Shown piece after piece: positions 14,513 to 22,035 of a DNA stretch of 37,712 bases. The first letter of the stretch is position 1; each line of letters opens with the position of its first letter. The notes under the pieces were generated by a model that saw only the letters and a list, made by a program, of their open reading frames with translations, was not told where the DNA came from and did no database searches. The stretch comes from SFLA01 sp045595165 (GTDB lineage Bacteria; Bacillota; Clostridia; Oscillospirales; CAG-382). Where the stretch lies: the NCBI GenBank assembly GCA_045595165.1, contig JAZNZY010000009.1:1-37712 (forward strand). The letters run 5' to 3'. The position numbers and the translations under genes were made by a program.

Positions 14513-16903
14513 ATGTATCAGGTTATTAAAAGAGACGGAAAAATCAATGATTTTGATATTTCCAAGATCACTCACGCTATAAAAGCGGCTTTTGACGCAC
14601 AGGAAAAGAACTACAATATATCGGTAATAGATTTTATCGCCCTCAAGGTTACCGCAGATTTTGAAAGCAAGATTAAAGACGGTCTTGTGTCCGTAGAGGA
14701 TATTCAGGACAGCGTTGAATCCGTACTTATCCAGTCCGGCTACGGCGACGTTGCAAAGGCATACATCCTTTACCGCCGCAACAGAGAAAAGCTCCGTCAG
14801 GTAAAGAGCTCCGTGCTGGACTATAAAAAGCTGGTTGACGATTACGTAAAGGTTGCGGACTGGCGCGTTAAGGAAAATTCCACCGTTACCTATTCCGTAG
14901 GCGGTCTTATCCTTCACAACTCCGGTTCTATCACCGCAAACTATTGGCTGAGCGAGGTTTATGACGATGAAGTTGCGTCCGCTCACATCAACGGCGATAT
15001 GCACATTCACGATCTTTCCATGCTCACAGGCTACTGCGCAGGCTGGTCCTTAAAGCAGCTTATTCAGGAAGGCTTGGGCGGCGTTCCCGGCAAGATCACG
15101 TCTTCTCCCGCGAGCCACCTTGCGACCCTCTGCAACCAGATGGTAAATTTCCTGGGCATTATGCAGAACGAATGGGCAGGCGCGCAGGCGTTCTCCTCCT
15201 TCGATACCTATCTCGCACCCTTCGTTAAGGTAGATAACCTTAGCTATGATCAGGTTAAAAAGTGCATCGAATCCTTTATTTACGGTGTTAACACTCCCTC
15301 CCGCTGGGGTACACAGGCTCCCTTCTCCAACATTACCTTGGACTGGACCGTACCCGCAGACCTTGCAGAGCTTCCCGCAATCGTAGGCGGCAAGGAAATG
15401 GACTTTAAGTACAAGGACTGCAAAACGGAAATGGATATGATAAACAAAGCGTTTATCGAAATTATGATCGAAGGCGATGCCAACGGCAGAGGCTTCCAGT
15501 ATCCTATTCCTACGTATTCCATCACCGCAGATTTCGATTGGTCCGAAACCGAGAACAACCGTCTGCTGTTCGAGATGACCTCCAAATACGGCACTCCTTA
15601 TTTCTCCAACTACGTAAACAGCGATATGGAACCCAGCGACGTACGCTCCATGTGCTGCAGACTCCGTCTTGACCTCCGCGAACTGCGCAAAAAGTCCGGC
15701 GGCTTCTTCGGAAGCGGCGAATCCACAGGCTCTGTGGGCGTTGTTACCATAAACATTCCCCGTATCGCATACCTTTCCAAGGATGAAAAGGAATTCTATT
15801 CCCGTCTTAACAAGGTAATGGATATTGCCGCACGTTCTCTCAAGGTAAAGCGTACCGTTATCACCAAGCTTATGAACGAGGGACTTTATCCCTACACCAA
15901 GCGTTATCTGGGCACCTTCAACAACCACTTCTCCACCATCGGTCTTGTCGGTATGAACGAAGCCTGCCTTAACGCAAACTGGATAAAAGCAGACCTTACC
16001 AACGAAAAGGCGCAATCCTTCACCAAGGACGTGCTTAACCATATGCGCGAGCGTCTTTCCGATTATCAGGAAAAATACGGCGATCTTTACAACCTTGAGG
16101 CTACTCCCGCAGAATCCACCTCTTACCGTCTTGCAAAGCACGATCTCAAGCATTATCCCAACATTATCACTGCAGGCGGCGGCGCCGAAACTCCTTATTA
16201 CACCAATTCCTCTCATCTTCCCGTTGGCTATACCGATGATATATTCACCGCTTTGGACGTTCAGGACGAATTACAGACTCTTTATACATCAGGTACCGTA
16301 TTCCACGCCTTCCTCGGCGAAAAGCTTCCCGATTGGAAAGCAGCCGCAGATCTGGTTCGCAAGATATCCGCAAACTACAAGCTTCCTTATTATACTCTTT
16401 CTCCCGTATATTCCGTATGCCGCAAGCACGGCTATATAGCAGGTGAAGAGTGGAAGTGTCCCACCTGCGGAGATGATACCGAGGTATATTCCCGTATCAC
16501 CGGTTATTACCGTCCCGTTCAGAACTGGAATATCGGTAAGACTCAGGAATACAAGGAAAGAAAAGCATATAATATCGAAAAGAGCATGGCTCGCGTAGAC
16601 GGCGCAGAAGTACCCGAAGAACAGCCCTGCGTATGCGAAGAAAAACCCGTAGCAGAGGCAGCGCCTCAGGGCACAGCAGTACTGTTTGCCACCGCAACCT
16701 GCCCCAACTGCAAAATAGCAAGCGCACTTCTTGAAAAAGCAGGCGTAAGCTTTGAAAAGCTGTTGGCAGAAGAAAATGCGGAATTAGCAAACGAGCTTGG
16801 CATCAAGCAGGCTCCCACGCTGGTTATCACCACCGATGCAGGTGAGGTTACCAAGTACATCGGCGTAGGCAATATCCGCAAGTATATAGATATGGTGAAA
16901 TAA
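14513..16903 (+). CDS. nrdD: Class III ribonucleotide reductase with fused glutaredoxin-like domain (796 aa)
   Basis: Oxygen-sensitive glycyl-radical enzyme that reduces ribonucleoside triphosphates to dNTPs. N-terminal ATP-cone (about 1-95, VIKRDGKINDFDISKI) for allosteric control; catalytic barrel with HIHD (about 164-167), MCCRLRLDL and the GSVGVVTIN segment; a metal-site region with Cys636-x2-His639 and Cys649-x2-Cys652; glycyl radical in RITGYY at Gly664. After an acidic Pro/Glu/Ala linker (about 690-715), residues about 718-796 form a thioredoxin-fold domain with CPNC (Cys730, Cys733) and a cis-Pro in QAPTLV. Many NrdDs use formate and lack this domain; the fusion suggests thiol-based reduction. 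trxB starts at the next base after the stop. RBS AAAGGAG. Confidence 0.95.
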   Translation: MYQVIKRDGKINDFDISKITHAIKAAFDAQEKNYNISVIDFIALKVTADFESKIKDGLVSVEDIQDSVESVLIQSGYGDVAKAYILYRRNREKLRQVKSSVLDYKKLVDDYVKVADWRVKENSTVTYSVGGLILHNSGSITANYWLSEVYDDEVASAHINGDMHIHDLSMLTGYCAGWSLKQLIQEGLGGVPGKITSSPASHLATLCNQMVNFLGIMQNEWAGAQAFSSFDTYLAPFVKVDNLSYDQVKKCIESFIYGVNTPSRWGTQAPFSNITLDWTVPADLAELPAIVGGKEMDFKYKDCKTEMDMINKAFIEIMIEGDANGRGFQYPIPTYSITADFDWSETENNRLLFEMTSKYGTPYFSNYVNSDMEPSDVRSMCCRLRLDLRELRKKSGGFFGSGESTGSVGVVTINIPRIAYLSKDEKEFYSRLNKVMDIAARSLKVKRTVITKLMNEGLYPYTKRYLGTFNNHFSTIGLVGMNEACLNANWIKADLTNEKAQSFTKDVLNHMRERLSDYQEKYGDLYNLEATPAESTSYRLAKHDLKHYPNIITAGGGAETPYYTNSSHLPVGYTDDIFTALDVQDELQTLYTSGTVFHAFLGEKLPDWKAAADLVRKISANYKLPYYTLSPVYSVCRKHGYIAGEEWKCPTCGDDTEVYSRITGYYRPVQNWNIGKTQEYKERKAYNIEKSMARVDGAEVPEEQPCVCEEKPVAEAAPQGTAVLFATATCPNCKIASALLEKAGVSFEKLLAEENAELANELGIKQAPTLVITTDAGEVTKYIGVGNIRKYIDMVK

Positions 16904-17806
16904 ATGACAGATATTCTGGTTATAGGGGCGGGCCCTGCGGGGCTCACCGCCGCCCTTTACGCCCGCCGCGGTGAAAAAGAGGTTACCGTGGTGGAAAAAG
17001 GCGCGTTCGGCGGGCAGATGACATTCTCCCCCAGAATCGAAAACTATCCCGGCTTTGAAACGGTTTCGGGCACCGCCTTGGCAGACGCTATGGTGGGTCA
17101 GGTCCTTAATCAGGGCGCAAACCTTGAGCCGGACGAGATAAAGAGTATAGAAAAGATCCCCGGCGGCTTCCGTGCTATCGGCGAATACGGCGTGTACGAG
17201 GCAAAAACCGTTATCATCGCCGCAGGCGCAAAGCACAGACAGCTTGGCGTGGAAGGCGAAAGCCGCTTTACGGGAGAGGGTATTTCCTATTGCGCCGTGT
17301 GCGACGGAGCTTTTTATAAAGGAAAGCGTGTTGCGGTTATCGGCGGCGGAAACTCCGCACTTCAGGAAGCTGTCCTCCTTTCCGAAGGCTGTGAAAAGGT
17401 GACCTTGGTTCAAAATCTGGATTATTTCACCGGCGAGCAAAAGCTTATCGATACTCTTAAGGCAAAGTCCAACGTGGAGTTTATCACCGGCGCAGAGGTT
17501 ACGGGCTTGGTAGGCGAAACCGAGCTTGAGGGTATACGTATATCCGGCAAAAACGGCACCAAGGTGCTGGACGTAGAGGGTATGTTCGTCGCCATCGGCT
17601 TGGTGCCTCAGAACGAATTTGCGGCAAGCCTTATCGATCTTGATGAGAGGGGATACGTGCCCTCCGGCGAAGACACCGCCACCTCCTGCAGAGGCGTGTT
17701 TGTGGCTGGGGATTGCAGAAGCAAGAATATCCGCCAGATCGCTACCGCAGTTGCGGACGGCGCTTCCGCGGCGCTGGCTGCTATCCGATATATAGACGGA
17801 ATGTAA
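16904..17806 (+). CDS. trxB: Thioredoxin reductase (NADPH, flavoprotein, 300 aa)
   Basis: Passes electrons from NADPH through FAD to a redox-active disulfide and on to thioredoxin-fold partners. The N-terminal FAD-binding motif is GAGPAG (8-13); the redox centre is CAVC (Cys130, Cys133); the NADPH-binding motif GGGNSALQEA lies near 147-156; and the FAD-contacting GVFVAGDCR...RQIATAVADG is C-terminal. Length is normal for low-molecular-weight TrxB. The ATG directly abuts the nrdD TAA, so translation is coupled. Its obvious partner is the CPNC domain fused to NrdD. A ferredoxin-dependent homologue is less likely given the intact GGGNSA motif. Confidence 0.95.
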   Translation: MTDILVIGAGPAGLTAALYARRGEKEVTVVEKGAFGGQMTFSPRIENYPGFETVSGTALADAMVGQVLNQGANLEPDEIKSIEKIPGGFRAIGEYGVYEAKTVIIAAGAKHRQLGVEGESRFTGEGISYCAVCDGAFYKGKRVAVIGGGNSALQEAVLLSEGCEKVTLVQNLDYFTGEQKLIDTLKAKSNVEFITGAEVTGLVGETELEGIRISGKNGTKVLDVEGMFVAIGLVPQNEFAASLIDLDERGYVPSGEDTATSCRGVFVAGDCRSKNIRQIATAVADGASAALAAIRYIDGM

Positions 17807-18066
17807 TGAAACCGTTTCTCCTTATAATATATCTTTGCTTTTCCGTCCTTGCGGTATGCCTTACGGCGTACGATAAATACGCATCGGTAAAAAAGCACTA
17901 CCGCATTCCCGAAAAAATACTGTTTTTGGTTTCTCTTTGCGGCGGAAGTCTTGCTATGTATATTACAATGCTTGTCATCCGCCACAAAACAAAGCATAAA
18001 CGGTTTATGGTGGGACTGCCCGTCATAGCCTTGGCGCAAGCAGTGTTGGTTACAATTATACCTTAA
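17806..18066 (+). CDS. DUF1294 family membrane protein (86 aa)
   Basis: Small protein with two or three membrane helices (about 3-22, 38-58 and 68-85). It has the DUF1294 pattern: DKYASVKKHYRIPEKILF, then CGGS and RHKTKHKRF. Function unknown. The ATG shares a base with the trxB stop (TAATG), so it is translationally coupled and part of the nrdD operon. No separate ribosome binding site is visible. A strong terminator ends the operon 7 bp after the stop. Confidence 0.88.
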   Translation: MKPFLLIIYLCFSVLAVCLTAYDKYASVKKHYRIPEKILFLVSLCGGSLAMYITMLVIRHKTKHKRFMVGLPVIALAQAVLVTIIP

Positions 18067-18072
18067 CTTATT

Positions 18073-18102
18073 AAAAACCCGTGAGTTTTCACGGGTTTTT
18101 TA
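18073..18102 (+). terminator. Terminator of the nrdD-trxB operon
   Basis: A perfect 12-bp stem (18073-18084 with 18089-18100, AAAAACCCGTGA / TCACGGGTTTTT) and a 4-nt loop. The stem sequence almost matches the terminator at 13828-13854, which also carries ACCCGTGA. Confidence 0.92.
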
Positions 18103-18104
18103 AC

Positions 18105-18132
18105 GATGAATGATGAATGATGAATGATGAAT
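18105..18132. repeat. Tandem 7-bp repeat (GATGAAT x4)
   Basis: Four perfect copies of GATGAAT lie in tandem between the nrdD operon terminator and the MATE gene promoter. Confidence 0.9.
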
Positions 18133-18139
18133 TACGGTG

Positions 18140-18164
18140 GCTTTTTGTTCGGGGAACAAAAAGC
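18140..18164. repeat. Perfect 11-bp hairpin beside the tandem repeat
   Basis: GCTTTTTGTTC (18140-18150) pairs with GAACAAAAAGC (18154-18164) around a GGG loop. With the GATGAAT array and a TTATTCATTA stretch at about 18185-18194 it resembles a small MITE-like or REP-like unit; this is inference. Confidence 0.55.
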
Positions 18165-18197
18165 ATCCTTTTTTGATTTCCTCGTTATTCATTATCC

Positions 18198-18226
18198 TTG
18201 ACATTCCCATTCAGCTATACTATAAT
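18198..18226 (+). promoter_or_regulatory. Promoter of the MATE transporter gene
   Basis: Perfect TTGACA (18198-18203) and TATAAT (18221-18226) with a 17-bp spacer; AAAGGAGGA follows at 18242-18250. Confidence 0.88.
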
Positions 18227-18257
18227 ACACCCGACTTTGCGAAAGGAGGACACGGTC

Positions 18258-18788
18258 TTGATCAAATTATCCGAGCATTTTTCCTACAAAAAGCTTTTGC
18301 GCTTTACTATGCCGTCTATTATTATGATGATCTTCACGTCTGTATACGGCGTGGTGGACGGATACTTCGTGTCCAATTTCGCGGGAAAAACTCCCTTTGC
18401 CGCAGTAAATTTTATATATCCCTTCATAATGGTGCCGGGCGCATTTGGTTTTATGTTCGGTACGGGCGGCAGCGCCCTTATCGCAAAGACCTTGGGCGAG
18501 GGAGATAAAGACAAAGCCAACAAGTTGTTTTCAATGCTGATATACGTTACCGTGGTAAGCGGTGCGGTTGTGGGAATTTTGGGGCTTATATGCCTTCGTC
18601 CCGTGGCGTCCCTTCTGGGCGCAGAGGGGGAGATGTTGGAAAACTGCGTTACCTACGGCGGTATAATTCTGTGCGCTCTGCCCGCCTTTATGCTTCAGTA
18701 CGAATTCCAGAGCTTTTTCTCTGGCGGAAAAACCGACTTTGGGACTTTGGGTAACGGTTGCCGCAGGCGTAACCAATATGGGGCTTGA
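18258..18788 (+). pseudogene. MATE family transporter, 5' part before a frameshift
   Basis: Encodes the N-terminal about 150 residues of a MATE (multidrug and toxic compound extrusion) membrane antiporter: TMPSIIMMIFTSVYGVVDGYFVSNFAG and the GTGGSALIAKTLGEGDKDKA loop. TTG at 18258 was chosen because AAAGGAGGA ends 7 bp upstream. The frame is genuine to about YEFQSFF (about 18714), then goes out of frame into GGKTDFGTLGNGCRRRN and stops at 18788. Moving to the next frame at the T5 run 18714-18718 restores AEKPTLGLWVTVAAG and a 442-aa protein of normal length. A sequencing or assembly slip in the homopolymer is as likely as real gene loss. Confidence 0.82.
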
Positions 18789-19587
18789 CGCTTTGTTTGT
18801 TCACCCCGAGCTTTTGGATATGGGCTTGGAGGGGGCGGCGCTTGCCACCGCCATAAGCCAGATGGTGGGCGGTATCGTACCCCTTATATACTTTTTCTGC
18901 AAAAATTCATCCTCTCTGCGTATCGGAAAGCCCTATTTCCACTTCGGCAGTCTTTTGAAGGTTTGCACCAACGGCTCCTCCGAGCTGATGAGCAATATAT
19001 CAATGTCCTTGGTGGGAATGCTGTATAATTATCAGCTTATGGAAAACGCGGGAGAGGACGGCGTCGCCGCATACGGCGTGCTTATGTACGTTAATATGAT
19101 CTTCCTTGCCGCGTTTATCGGATATTCCGTAGGCGTTGCTCCCGTTATCGGCTTCCATTTCGGGGCGGATAACAGAGCGGAGCTTAAAGGCGTGCTTAAA
19201 AAGAGTCTGGTTATCATAGCCGTTTCTTCGGTTGCGATGCTCGTAGCAGGGGAGGGCTTGGCATACCCGCTGTTCGTCTTTTTCGTAGGGTACGATAAAA
19301 CTCTGCTTGACCTTACCCTGGAAGGCTTCCGTGTGTTCTCCTTTTCCTTTTTGTTTGCAGGGCTTGCCATTTTCGGTTCTGCCTTCTTTACCGCTTTAAA
19401 TGATGGCTTGACCTCCGCCCTTATGTCTTTCTTGCGCACTCTGGTGTTTCAGGTGGCGGCGGTGCTTTTACTGCCCGTCATTCTGGGTACAGACGGAATC
19501 TGGTGGTCTGTGGTGGTTGCCGAACTTGCCGCTGCATCGCTTTCCGTCGCATTTATAGCCGCAAAGCGCAAAAAATACAAATATTGA
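18739..19587 (+). pseudogene. MATE family transporter, 3' part after the frameshift
   Basis: Continues the preceding gene in the next frame, supplying the remaining membrane helices (for example VNMIFLAAFIGYSVGVAPVIGFHFGA). The listed start is simply the first ATG in this frame; homology begins a few codons earlier at AEKPTLG, about 18724. There is no ribosome binding site before this ATG, so it is unlikely to be an independent gene. The two parts together span 1330 bp, one base more than a whole number of codons, the signature of a single-base insertion. The coding sequence shows no other damage. Confidence 0.82.
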
Positions 19588-19604
19588 TATCGTTCCCCAA
19601 GAAA

Positions 19605-19672
19605 TCTAACAGATTCTTGGGGATGATTGTCGGGGTCCCCGAGAAGCCGGCGGGCTTCTTGGGGTGATTTTT
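19605..19672 (+). terminator. Tandem palindromes acting as terminator after the MATE gene
   Basis: The first hairpin pairs CCCCAAGAA with TTCTTGGGG (about 19605-19626). The second is a 35-bp family palindrome at 19632-19666 (GGGGTCCCCGAGAAGCC with GGCTTCTTGGGG) followed by TGATTTTTTT. The second has the form of a rho-independent terminator. Confidence 0.75.
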
Positions 19673-19714
19673 TTGTAATATAAGCATACGATGGTAGATT
19701 TTTTCAATATTATG

Positions 19715-19723
19715 TGTTATAAT
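19715..19723 (+). promoter_or_regulatory. Extended -10 promoter of the DUF368 gene
   Basis: TGTTATAAT (19715-19723) is an extended -10 element. No convincing -35 box is present at the proper spacing. Confidence 0.55.
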
Positions 19724-19772
19724 ATAAAAATCAAAACAAAAAATCAGCCCGAAGCGGGAAAGGAAGACGGTA

Positions 19773-20621
19773 ATGGCGGAAAACACACAAAAAAAGAATA
19801 AATTGCTTTTATGTCTTATGTGGCTTTTTGAAGGTATCTTCGTGGGTGTGGGCGCAATTTTGCCCGGTATAAGCGGAGGAACGCTTCTCGTTGCCTTCGG
19901 GATGTACCGTCCCATTATCGAAACCCTGTCGTCGCCTATAAAGGGAATTAAAAAATATTGGCTTATGATGGGCGTGTTCGCTCTCGGTATCGGCACGGGA
20001 TTTGTGGGATTATCGGGACTCGCTGCCATCCTTCTGGAAAAGAATACAGTGCTTGTAACCTGCGCCTTTGCGGGCTTCATTATGGGTACTTTTCCCGAGC
20101 TGTGGCGGGATGCAGGCGAGCAGGGCAGAAAAAAGACGTCATACGTTTCTCTGCTTATCTCCTTTGCTCTTATGCTGGGAATCCTCACCTTGCTCAAAAC
20201 AACGTCTGCTTTAACTATCACTCCCGGTATCGGCGGCTTTTTGCTGTGCGGCGTGCTTTGGGGCTTCAGCCTTATCATTCCCGGATTAAGCTCGTCCTCT
20301 CTGCTTTTGTTCTTCGGCCTGTACCAGCCTATGCTTGAGGGAATTTCCGGTTTCGATTTCAAGGTGCTGGTTCCTATGGGCATCAGTATGCTGGCTTGCA
20401 TACTGCTTCTTTCAAAGGCGGTGGGCTACGCATATAAAAAGTGGTATTCCTTGGTATCCCACGGGGTTTTGGGAATCGTTGCGGCAACCGCCGTTATGAT
20501 ACTGCCCTTCCAAGTTTCCTCCTTTGGCGAAGGGGTTGTCAACTCTCTTTTGGTTATCGGAGGCGCCCTCGTTTCCTTCGGCTTCTCCTGTCTTTGCAGT
20601 AAAATAGCGAAAAAGCAGTAA
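19773..20621 (+). CDS. DUF368 family membrane protein, probable polyprenyl-phosphate transporter (282 aa)
   Basis: About eight hydrophobic helices. The DUF368 duplicated motif is visible as ILPGISGGT (about 29-37) and IIPGLSSSS (about 168-176), one in each half. DUF368 proteins have been reported to recycle undecaprenyl phosphate across the membrane for cell-envelope synthesis; assigning that role here rests on the family. GGAAAGGAAG precedes ATG at 19773. trkA follows after 48 bp with no terminator between, so the two may be co-transcribed. Length is normal. Confidence 0.88.
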   Translation: MAENTQKKNKLLLCLMWLFEGIFVGVGAILPGISGGTLLVAFGMYRPIIETLSSPIKGIKKYWLMMGVFALGIGTGFVGLSGLAAILLEKNTVLVTCAFAGFIMGTFPELWRDAGEQGRKKTSYVSLLISFALMLGILTLLKTTSALTITPGIGGFLLCGVLWGFSLIIPGLSSSSLLLFFGLYQPMLEGISGFDFKVLVPMGISMLACILLLSKAVGYAYKKWYSLVSHGVLGIVAATAVMILPFQVSSFGEGVVNSLLVIGGALVSFGFSCLCSKIAKKQ

Positions 20622-20669
20622 AATATCAATCCGTTCCCGAATAATATTTTGGAGTTTGGAGCAAGAAAA

Positions 20670-22025
20670 ATGAAAATAGTAATCATCGGTTTAGGAACTA
20701 TCGGAGAAACCATTCTTAAAACCCTTTCGGGTGAAGGGCATACCATCACCATTATTGATGATGATAAACGAAAAATAGAAGACTTTATTGAAAAATACGA
20801 CGTTCTCGGTGTTGTGGGCAATGGCGCCGGCATGGATATTCAAAAGGAAGCGGGGGTAAAGGAAGCAGATCTGGTTATAGTCCTTACCCAAAGCGACGAA
20901 TTGAATATTCTCGCCTGTCTGGTAGCAAAAAAGGTGGGCGCGAAGAATACGGTCGCCCGCGTAAGAAATCCCGATTACCGCAAGCAGATAAACGTGATGA
21001 AGGACGATCTGGGCATCGCTATGATCGTAAATCCCGAGCAGGACACCGCCAACGAAATTTTCAATCTCGTCAACCTGCCTTCGGTAAACCAGATCGAGCA
21101 TTTTGCAAAGGGAAGAGTATCTCTGGTAGAGGTTACGGCGGAAAAGGGCTGTGCTCTTATCGGCGAAACCCTTATAACTCTGGGCAAAAAGCTTAATACA
21201 AAGGTGCTTATCTGCGCAGTACAGCGTGGTGACGAGGTTATTATTCCCGCAGGTAATTTCCAAATACAGGAAGGGGACAGGATCCACTTCACTGCCAACG
21301 CAAAATCTCTGGGCGACTTTTTGTCCGAAGCGAACCTTGTAAAATCCCGCTTCAAGCGGATAATGATCGTAGGCGGAGGACGTATCGGATATTATCTTGC
21401 GGATGCGCTTTCCAAAAAGAAATATTCCGTAAAGCTGTTGGAGGATGACATCAAGGCAGCAGAGCTGTTGGCGGAACAGCTTCCCCGTGTAACGGTAGTC
21501 AACGGCAACGGCAGACAGCACGATATTCTTATGGAAGAGGGCATAGAGGCGATGGACGCCTTTGTCGCTCTCACAGATATTGATGAAGAGAATATGATCG
21601 TGTCTATGTTCGCCAACAAAAAGAAGGTTAAAAAGACTATTACTCAAATCAAAAACGATGAAATGTACGGTATGCTGGACGAGCTTGGTATCACCAATAA
21701 CGTATCGCCCACTCACGTCGTTGCGGCAAGAATTATAAGCTATATCCGCGCTTTGGCGAATTCCGTGGGCAGTAACGTGCTCACTATGTATCAGCTTGTA
21801 AACAACCGGGTTGAGGCATTGGAATTTGCCGCCCGCAAGCAGGAAAAGTTTTACAACAAGCCCCTGCGCGAGCTTAATATGAAGAAAAACTGCCTCGTCG
21901 CCTGTATTATAAGACAAAACGAGGTTATAATTCCCAACGGTAATTCCGAGATCCGTCTGGGCGATAACGTGGTAGTGGTAACGACTCACAAAAACTTTGA
22001 CGATCTTAACGACGTAATGGAGTAA
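20670..22025 (+). CDS. trkA: Trk potassium uptake regulatory subunit TrkA (451 aa)
   Basis: Cytoplasmic NAD(H)-binding gating subunit of the Trk/Ktr K+ channel. It has two RCK halves, each a Rossmann domain followed by a TrkA-C domain: GLGTIGETI (about 7-15) and the second at VGGGRIGYYLADAL (about 233-246), with TrkA-C domains at about 140-220 and 365-450. This full tandem layout is the TrkA rather than the KtrA form. ATG at 20670 was chosen over an in-frame TTG at 20649, since GGAG (20658-20661) lies 8 bp upstream and MKIVIIGLG is the family start. The TrkH gene begins 10 bp downstream. Confidence 0.95.
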   Translation: MKIVIIGLGTIGETILKTLSGEGHTITIIDDDKRKIEDFIEKYDVLGVVGNGAGMDIQKEAGVKEADLVIVLTQSDELNILACLVAKKVGAKNTVARVRNPDYRKQINVMKDDLGIAMIVNPEQDTANEIFNLVNLPSVNQIEHFAKGRVSLVEVTAEKGCALIGETLITLGKKLNTKVLICAVQRGDEVIIPAGNFQIQEGDRIHFTANAKSLGDFLSEANLVKSRFKRIMIVGGGRIGYYLADALSKKKYSVKLLEDDIKAAELLAEQLPRVTVVNGNGRQHDILMEEGIEAMDAFVALTDIDEENMIVSMFANKKKVKKTITQIKNDEMYGMLDELGITNNVSPTHVVAARIISYIRALANSVGSNVLTMYQLVNNRVEALEFAARKQEKFYNKPLRELNMKKNCLVACIIRQNEVIIPNGNSEIRLGDNVVVVTTHKNFDDLNDVME

Positions 22026-22035
22026 GGCGGGAGTT

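Noticed and set aside
18105..18132. Possible CRISPR array
   Set aside because: The repeat is only 7 bp with no spacers, and no cas genes are present. The GTGAAG array at 3418 also lacks repeats of CRISPR length.
20622..20669. c-di-AMP riboswitch before trkA
   Set aside because: Only 48 bp separate the genes, too short, and no matching motif is present.
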